The translations under genes were made by a program, and so were the position numbers. From positions 436,001-500,000 of the forward strand of contig JAQFVV010000028.1 of the NCBI GenBank assembly GCA_028023455.1: 64,000 nucleotides of DNA, written 5' to 3'. The notes below the pieces were generated by a model. The model saw nothing but the letters and a program-made list of their open reading frames with translations. It searched no databases and was not told the DNA's origin. Shown piece after piece: positions 57,757-64,000 of this stretch; position 1 is the first letter of the stretch, and each line of letters begins with the position of its first letter. Source of the DNA: Epiperipatus broadwayi (lineage: Eukaryota; Onychophora; Udeonychophora; Euonychophora; Peripatidae).

Positions 57757-58519
57757 AATGATCACCATTTCTTATGCTTGGAGCTGTTAGAACAGCTAAA
57801 ACTCTTCATACAGTAGCACCACTCAGTGCAAGCCAGAGTAATCACTGGATGCAAAAAGGTTTTTGTATAAAATCCCTATCTAGTACCTACTCATCCAATA
57901 TTGTCAGATTCATTTCTAGTTTGTGGGTTTCATCAGTGAGGAGTCTTGGATATGAGAGCACTGTATCTAGATCTTGGAATCTAATGCAATCTTCCAGCAG
58001 CCACGTTTTGCCTATTTAGTTAATTATAAAGCTATGAGTCTAAAATTGAAAACATAATAATGTTTTCAATCCAAGCTCATTATCTTATATAATCACATGG
58101 TCTGAACTCAGTTCAGTACCCATTCATTTTGGTGATAACCATAGTCACCACTATCCTATAGTTATTAAAGAACCAAACACACCAAAATGTATGGGTACTG
58201 ATCCTGAATTCAGACCTATGTGATATTTAATCCAATGAGCTTGGATTGAACATATTATGTTTTCAATTTTAGACTCATAGTTTTGTACTTAAGTAGAGAG
58301 GAAAGGTGTCTGCTGGAGGTTGCATTGGATCCCAAGATTGAGGTGCTGTGCTCTCAGATCCAAGGCTTCTCACTGATGAAATCCACAAGCTAGAAACTAG
58401 TCTAAGGATATTGGATGAGTGTGCACAAGATAGGGATTTTAAGCATAAACCTTCTTGAATCCATTAATTACTCTGGCTTGCAGACAATGGCACTACTTTA
58501 TGGAGAGTTTTATCAGTTT
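57757..58519. mobile_element. foldback family A, copy 8, longest, with 13-bp target duplication
   Basis: TATATAAATATTA (57,744-57,756) and TATATGAATATTA (58,520-58,532) flank it. Left arm: ATGATCACCATTTCTTATGC, AGTAATCACTGGATGC, minus-strand core (CTGATGA, GAAATGAATC). The middle contains the complementary pair around CATTTTGGTGATAACCATAG. Right arm: ACTCATAGTTTTGTAC, plus-strand core, CCATTAATTACTCTGG, GGAGAGTTTTATCAG. No ORF. Confidence 0.8.
58367..58408 (+). ncRNA. hammerhead-like core, family A copy 8 right arm
   Basis: CTGATGA (58,373-58,379), 13 nt, GAAA (58,393-58,396), palindrome ACTAGT, C at the predicted cut (58,402). Stem I TTCTCA with TAAGGA has one mismatch. The invariant core bases are present. 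Confidence 0.5.
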
Positions 58520-59154
58520 TATATGAATATTATGAGCTTATGAAATATCCTATATATTAATATTATTGACTATTCTCACTATTTATATAATAAATAACAT
58601 GCTAAAATTTTTACTTCCAATTGTACATCTTCAGCATGTTTGGTGGCACTGTTGTCAATTTGTTTTCTTTAGTATCTTATGATTATCTACATTGCTATTT
58701 TACTGATTTTGAGTCATTTCATGCAGAAACAGGAATTAAAATTTATATTTATTAATTAAAAAAAATCTGAAGATTTCAGTATGAGAAAGATATTAGAAAT
58801 TCAAAGGAGTTAACAAACCCACTGATTGATAGAATAATAATACAAAGGATCCAACAAACACCAATAACTATTTGTTTTCCGGCTTTCAGAGCAAATATTT
58901 TACTTTTGTAACATTTGTAAACAAAAATTATATATTTTACACAGTTTATTTACATATTTAGGGATATTTATGCAAAACATTTGTAAATAATTGGTGAATA
59001 ATTTTTTTGTTGTAATATTTTAAAAATTATAAATGCCCTTACAAATATTCATTTTGATCTTGAAAATCAATTTCAAGTAAGAAGTAATTTGTTCAGTATT
59101 TGTAACAACCAGCAAAGACAATCATCCAATAAGAAAAAAGTTACTGTTCTCATT
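58520..59154. other. AT-rich spacer
   Basis: Nothing recognised. Confidence 0.45.
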
Positions 59155-59337
59155 ATGTATTAATAATTTTTATTAGTCATTCATTAAACTAGAGATTATT
59201 CATTTAATGAATATTTCTGTAGTGTAATTTTCACTACACCACTCTCACTTAAGGTAGGGACTGATTTCTATCCACCATTGACTATTGTGGATGGGTATAA
59301 TCACAAACATATGTCCAAAGATGTGAAAAAATATATG

Positions 59338-59392
59338 ATCCCCAAGATGCACATTTCATGTTGAAACAGCACTCATCAGTTGACCCAGATCA
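59338..59392 (-). ncRNA. hammerhead motif, family B1 left arm
   Basis: Minus strand: GATCTGGGTCAA, CTGATGA (59,373-59,379), stem II GTGCTG/CAACAT with one mismatch and a G-U closing pair, GAAA, stem III ATGTGCAT (self-complementary with wobble), C, then TTGGGGATC. Outer stem I GATC/GATC is present. Confidence 0.6.
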
Positions 59393-59940
59393 CATTCTTT
59401 TACACATATCTTTATCATTGTTCAGTATATATAGATAGGGAATTACTACAATTTAATTGATATGTCAAACTTATGACCCTAATAACTTTGCCACAAATCA
59501 TTTGATGGAAATATATTACTAATTTTTATTAGACATTCATTAGACAAGAGATTATCTATTTAATAAATAATATTCCTTCAATGGGATTTTCACTACACCA
59601 CTCTCACACAAGGTAGGGACAAAATGTGCTTCTTGCGGATTATACATTTGTTCCACATGTCTTTGATCATGTTTTGGATTACACTCCTCCATAAGGAGTT
59701 AAAGCTGGAAAGAAATCTGTCTGTTACTTATGTGAGAATGGTGTAGTGAACATTAAAAATTATAATTCCTAGTATATATATATATATATATATATGAATG
59801 CTTAATAAAAATTAGTAATGTACTCTATCAAGTGGTGTTATGTTGAAGTTGTGAGGGCAATAATTTTGACACATCAATTAAACTATAGTAATTGTCCATC
59901 TATATATACTAAACAATGATAAAGATATATGTAAGAGTGT

Positions 59941-59996
59941 GATCTGGCCCAACTGATGAGTGCTGGTTCAATAAGAAAAGTGCATCCTGGAGATCA
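59941..59996 (+). ncRNA. hammerhead motif, family B1 right arm, degraded
   Basis: GATCTGGCCCAA, CTGATGA (59,953-59,959), GTGCTGG loop side intact but the returning strand of stem II is CAATAA, then GAAA, AGTGCATC, CTGGAGATC. Stem II can no longer close properly. Confidence 0.5.
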
Positions 59997-60110
59997 TACA
60001 TCTTTTTCACATGTCTTTGATATGTTTATGATTACACATCTTCACAAGGTGTTAAAAGTGGATAGAAGTCTGTTCCTATCTTGCATAAGTGTAGTATAGT
60101 GAAAATTTTG

Positions 60111-60529
60111 TATATCGCTTTAGTTGTTTGTAAAATTAAAATATTCTTTCAGAATGTGCATTGTTTGTAAACTTATATTTGTAATAAGTAATGTAAAGAT
60201 TATAAATTCTCACAAATATAACTGCAACTGTCACTACATGATTCTCAAAATTGAGCTTGTATTGAATAATTCATACCAGTTAGTAACTCTGCTTGGGGAT
60301 ATTAAAAACGTCAAATTAACTTGAAGGTTGCTTATATTTTTAACTAATGCAATTTCACCCTCACAATTATTGTTGTTTAAATTTGCTTCTATATAAGATA
60401 TTTAGCCACAAACAAAAGTGATTCATTTTGGTTTATTTAATAACATGACCATTAATAAAGCCAGACTTAACTAACATACTATTTATCATTTGATGAGTGC
60501 AATAACTAAAATAAGAAAATAAAAATTGA
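60111..60529. other. AT-rich spacer
   Basis: A short open frame at 60,124-60,324 shows no domain. Confidence 0.4.
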
Positions 60530-61110
60530 TAATCATGAATTAAAAAAACATAACAACGTCAAATACTTGGATCATCTTACCAACCCAGTTGAAAATGTAA
60601 GATATGAAATGAAATAATTGAACTTGGATAAAACACTTTTACTAGAAATAAGTGATGTTAAAAGTAAATATGCTATGTGTTTGACAAGAAAAAATTTTAA
60701 TTTGTGTTTTACCAGTTCTTATTTATGGTTCTGAGACTTGGACACTTAAAAGAAGATCAACATAGTGATTTTAGACTACTCAACAAATTATAAAAAATAT
60801 ATATGTTAGTAGTATGTAGATCAAAAATGAAGTACATAGGTGAAGGAACAAACAGGTATCATTAACATCAATACAAGAATTAAGACACTGAAATTAAGTT
60901 GAGGTGGTCATAACAGATGGATAAATGAAGTTTTAAATTGGGTTCCAACAGCATATAAAAAATCTAGAAATAGACCATATATGCGAGAGAAATATGAAAT
61001 AAGAAGTTTTGGTGTGATGTAGAAAAGAGAAGCTATAATTCAGAGAACTGGAGAAAACTTGAAGAAACCTCAATTCTGTAGTGAGTCAACAATAATTAAA
61101 AAGAGATGAT
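60530..61110 (+). pseudogene. RTE LINE 3' end, decayed
   Basis: AAATACTTGGATCATCTTACC corresponds to the YKYLGQIIN block; TTTACCAGTTCTTATTTATGG and TTCTGAGACTTGGACAC to VLPVLTYGSETWTL; GGGTTCCAACAGC to NWIPRD; and the 3' end follows. Frame broken throughout. Confidence 0.8.
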
Positions 61111-61127
61111 ATATATATATGGAATTC

Positions 61128-61215
61128 CACCATTACTGTTAAAGGAGGTTGCCTTGACAACAGTTTGAAATTGTTGATTGTTATTGATATTGGATTGTCT
61201 AAGTGTTTGGCTGGC
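61128..61215. repeat. palindromic family D half copy
   Basis: TGTTAAAGGAGGTTGCCTTG, ACAACAGTTTGAAATTG, TTGATTGTTATTGATATTGG. Confidence 0.7.
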
Positions 61216-61518
61216 TTTTAATGATATAGATATTGCTGCAAGTTTAGTAAAACCAAAACTTTAGATTTATAGCACATTAAATTCATAAATAATTTTGCGT
61301 TGTGATTTTATTATGTGGAATTATTGTTTAGTGTTATTTATTATGTGTTGAAGTAACTGCTATTTAAAAGTTATATTTTTTATAAAAAAAATTTAAGCAT
61401 TTTATGTATGTATGTATAGCAATTATTATTATTATTATTTTTATACTGACAATTTGATTATTGTTTATTTCAGAGTTATTATTCATATGTAAGAAAGTAT
61501 TATAAAGCATAACGCTGG

Positions 61519-61701
61519 CTGAAAATTAAGTAGAAAGTATTCAAATCACCTTTCCAAATGTTAAAATACTTCAGTAATGCCCTCTGTGAATAAATAATAC
61601 AATCTGAACCTTAAACAGCCAAACTCAAAAAAAGATAAAGAGGGCGTTGCTAAAATATCTTAATATTTGGGTGATTTGAATATTTTCTATTTAATTTTCA
61701 G
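61519..61701. repeat. palindromic element, 183 bp
   Basis: CTGAAAATTAAGTAGAAAGTA, TTCAAATCACC, AATGTTAAAATACTTCAG and TAATGCCCTCT pair with AGAGGGCGTTG, CTAAAATATCTTAATATT, GGTGATTTGAA and TATTTTCTATTTAATTTTCAG. Confidence 0.8.
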
Positions 61702-61761
61702 ATACCTTTATATTTTTTTATATTTATGTTGGGAAGTAAAAAAGTTTAAAAATGACTAGCG

Positions 61762-61831
61762 GTTAGCGTAGCTGCTTCCAAACAGCCGGCCCAGGTTCGC
61801 TTTCCGGTCAACGCTTTGACATATATATATA
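61762..61831 (+). repeat. tRNA-derived SINE fragment with (TA)n tail
   Basis: ACTAGCGGTTAGCGTAGC (A-box-like), CTGCTTCCAAACAGC (anticodon-arm-like), GGTTCGCTTTCC (B-box-like), CAACGCTTTGACA then a TA run. Same family as 35,888-35,957. Confidence 0.65.
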
Positions 61832-62425
61832 AAGACTAATGTATTGTAGTCTTTCTTTACATACATTCAAAAGAAGTGCATTGGTTATAAATAATTATAT
61901 ATGTGGACCGGGCATTTTGTGCAAGCCACCCAGATAGAACGATTTAGGAAGGAGCAGACTTGTAGTAACATAAATATAGTTATTTTATTATTTGATTTTA
62001 ACGTAACATTTTGTTCGAGAATCTACTATTCGATAAGTTGCAGTTAATGGTAATATATATTATCAATAAAATAATTTATTATTCTAGCATCGTTAATGTT
62101 TTGTTACGATGAAAACACGTGACTGCGATAATCATCCAGATTGCGTATCATAGCTGCTTTAGTTAAAAGAAAAGGAAGTTGTTTTAATTTTCTTCCAAAA
62201 CTGTTAGAAATTGCGAAATTGTTTGATTTTTTATCAGATTTTCATGTATTGCCCCAAATTTAATAAAATCATTACGTATTTTTCTTGCATTGCTGTTAAC
62301 AGTTATTTCAGCGGAAAGCTTTCATTAAATTAAAATTAATAAAAAAAAATATTTACGTTTAAGCATGACATAAGAGTAACTTTCAAATTTGGCTATTACA
62401 AGTATGGATAAGTATAGGGAAGTTG
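61832..62425. other. AT-rich spacer
   Basis: Nothing recognised. Confidence 0.45.
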
Positions 62426-62429
62426 AACA

Positions 62430-62765
62430 CAGACTTTCAAGCTTGCATCAGCTATCCACTCTATACTGTACAACTGATACACATGTGATAAAGATAAATA
62501 TCTCCAGTTTAGTATTTCATGCTGAACCAGCACTCATCTGTTGGTCCAGATCATCATCTCCCACACACACATATATATATAATCAGTGCTTGGTTGATAT
62601 TAAGATAGCAAATCTTCAAACTTTAACGGACAGGCTTCAATCCTCTCCACTCCAACTCTTTAGCCATCCATACCCTTGGAAATCTGGTCCCCAAATCCCT
62701 GTTGATGCCAATATTATTGTCATGACATGTTGATTTTGAGTATTCTGACCCCTCATGTATAGGAC
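62430..62765 (-). mobile_element. family B2 solo arm, hammerhead with one core mutation
   Basis: Read on the minus strand: TTGGAGTGGAG, GATTGAAGCCTGTCC, the GATGATCTGGACCAA lead, CAGATGA (T4 to A, 62,534-62,540), GTGCTG/CAGCAT stem II with GGTT loop, GAAATAC, and the downstream TATC region. It matches 31,345-31,640 and both arms at 52.7-53.9 kb. Confidence 0.7.
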
Positions 62766-64000
62766 CTTGCCCATTTAAACACACAGAAGAGAGATAGGCG
62801 GGATAGAGGATGAATCTGTAATATTTGAACACAAGTATTATTTCTTTACTTTTATATATATATATACTTGGAGTTTATATATAATTATAAATATGGATAA
62901 TGTACTATATAAAGTTTTGAATTTGGGCGATAGTGTAAAAAAATTTCATGCAGGAAAGCAAGAAGAATAAATTAGTAAGCATTGGAATCATAAACTTATA
63001 TTTTTGCAAGGTTTCCTTTATATAGCCATCTTTTTTTGTGAAAGATTATTTCTCCAGTATGTAAGATATTTATAAATTATAAAGACTAAAAAAGCAATAA
63101 TAACAGATCATTGTGATAGACTTTGTGTGGTTTGGCGCAGTTGTGGTGTCTCTGACACTCGCAGGTGTGGCCCTCGAACCTCTTATGAACTCCGAGTAAT
63201 AAAGCCGTTTGTCACTCTTTTTTTTATTGTTGACATGTCTTTGTTGTTTGTAAATCAAAACACCCAATAACCTTAGATGTTTTACAAAAAGGAAAAAAAA
63301 GATAATAGACTTTAAATAACCTCCTGCAGATAAGAAGAAGAAAAAAAGGATGCTAAATTTGCGAATTACTTGTTAGAGCAGTTAATGGTTCTGCCATGCA
63401 TCTACCAGACCTAGGACACCCACATTACCAAGCCAGCCTTGATGGAAGAAGCCAATACCAGTAATGGAATTGAGCCAACCTTAACAAAGGGTATTATAAT
63501 ATTCAACTGTACAAATTTTGTTGTGTCAATAAACCTTGTTTACCTTCTAGCTAAAAAAACAACAACTTGAGAGTCATTTACTGACCAACATTGGATGGTT
63601 AGTTGTATTCCCTACGACTTAGCTCCCTGAAGAAAAAAAGTTTAATTCTAATCAAAATCTAAAAAAATAAATAAATTTTACCCAGCCATATTCAAACCCA
63701 GGTCAGAAATGACACACAAATGACGGCGAAGCTCTTCTAGAACGTTTGCTTCTATACAACCATTGTTACATTTAATTTTTGTAATAATTTTTTTCGATTG
63801 TTAATATATTCTAACATTTTTAATCATTAATCAAGTGGATAATTAAATAACTTTGAAAGCAATCATGTTTGAAAACAGACCTTGAAGTAGTCTTCAAGAA
63901 GTATACTTGTAATATAAACATTACTGGTTAAATTAACACGATTACCAATTATTCCACGCAAGATTGCCTCGCATTAAAACATGATAATGAATTCTATTAT
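62766..64000. other. AT-rich end of window
   Basis: No gene recognised. A GC-richer piece at 63,120-63,215 shares CTTATGAACTCC and AATAAAG words with 57,105-57,135. CCTGAAGAAAAAAAGTT at 63,627 with CAAAATC is a decayed family H motif. Confidence 0.45.

Larger units (their letters stand above)
59155..60110. mobile_element. foldback family B1, ~360-bp arms, hammerhead in each arm
   Basis: Left arm 59,155-59,520 and right arm about 59,790-60,110 are complementary: TTTTCACTACACC, GACTGATTTCTATCCAC, GTGAAAAA, CATCAGTTGACCCAG, TATATAGATAGG and ATTTAATTGAT, with their complements. A second, smaller inverted pair (ACACCACTCTCACACAAG with TATGTGAGAATGGTGTAG) lies in the middle, so arms are nested. 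TA microsatellite at 59,776-59,794. No coding frame. Confidence 0.8.

Noticed and set aside
62389-62733. Open frame across the family B2 arm (and 53,561-53,761)
   Set aside because: These are by-products of the repeat; the conserved signal there is the ribozyme core, not a protein.
1-64000. CRISPR arrays, bacterial operons, riboswitches or rRNA genes
   Set aside because: None seen; composition and repeat content are those of an animal genome.

Overview
This window is AT-rich, repeat-saturated, non-coding-looking DNA from a eukaryote, almost certainly an invertebrate animal. The evidence is RTE-type LINE remnants, Penelope-like (GIY-YIG) endonuclease fragments, a ZBED/GTF2IRD2-type hAT transposase fossil, tRNA-derived SINE-like pieces, (AT)n and (GA)n microsatellites, and no operon-like or dense coding structure. 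I cannot name the species. No intact host gene is visible. The best host-exon candidate is a short membrane-protein-like exon on the minus strand at about 8.89-9.13 kb with a downstream AATAAA.

Layout. 0-9 kb: RTE LINE 3' end, then a run of foldback (palindromic) elements and an orphan GIY-YIG ORF between inverted repeats. 9-16 kb: three copies of foldback family A, a SINE, an inverted duplication of a Penelope endonuclease segment, and a tandem hammerhead-like array. 16-20 kb: low-information AT-rich DNA. 20-21 kb: a broken Gag/ORF1-like gene with a CCHC knuckle. 22.7-23.3 kb: a 412-nt direct repeat with hammerhead cores. 24.4-26.1 kb: a dead hAT transposase (minus). 27-28.3 kb: telomere-like and other tandem repeats. 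28.5-31.6 kb: family A copies, a 247-bp element with a complete hammerhead ribozyme, and a family B arm. 32-49 kb: further palindromes, RTE 3' ends (minus), a non-autonomous hAT element with a perfect 8-bp target duplication, SINEs. 51.7-62.8 kb: large foldbacks of families A and B, several with hammerhead cores in opposite orientations in the two arms.

Main discovery candidate. At least four otherwise different repeat families carry type I hammerhead-ribozyme cores or close variants (CTGANGA, stem II, GAAA, NUH cleavage site). Each family has a different but self-complementary stem III: ACCATGGT, ATGCAT, ATACGTAT, ACTAGT and ACGT. That is the design expected of minimal hammerheads that act as dimers, as described for Penelope-like elements and retrozymes. 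Several of these elements are bounded by direct repeats of 12-14 bp that I could read by eye (examples at 10.5, 11.2, 15.0, 30.6, 43.7, 44.3, 53.0 and 57.7 kb), which suggests a shared insertion mechanism. One copy, at 30,735-30,800, matches every core position and sits in a 247-bp element with 33-bp perfect inverted repeats and a 14-bp target duplication. How they move is inference; Penelope-type machinery is the obvious candidate because its endonuclease is present in the window.
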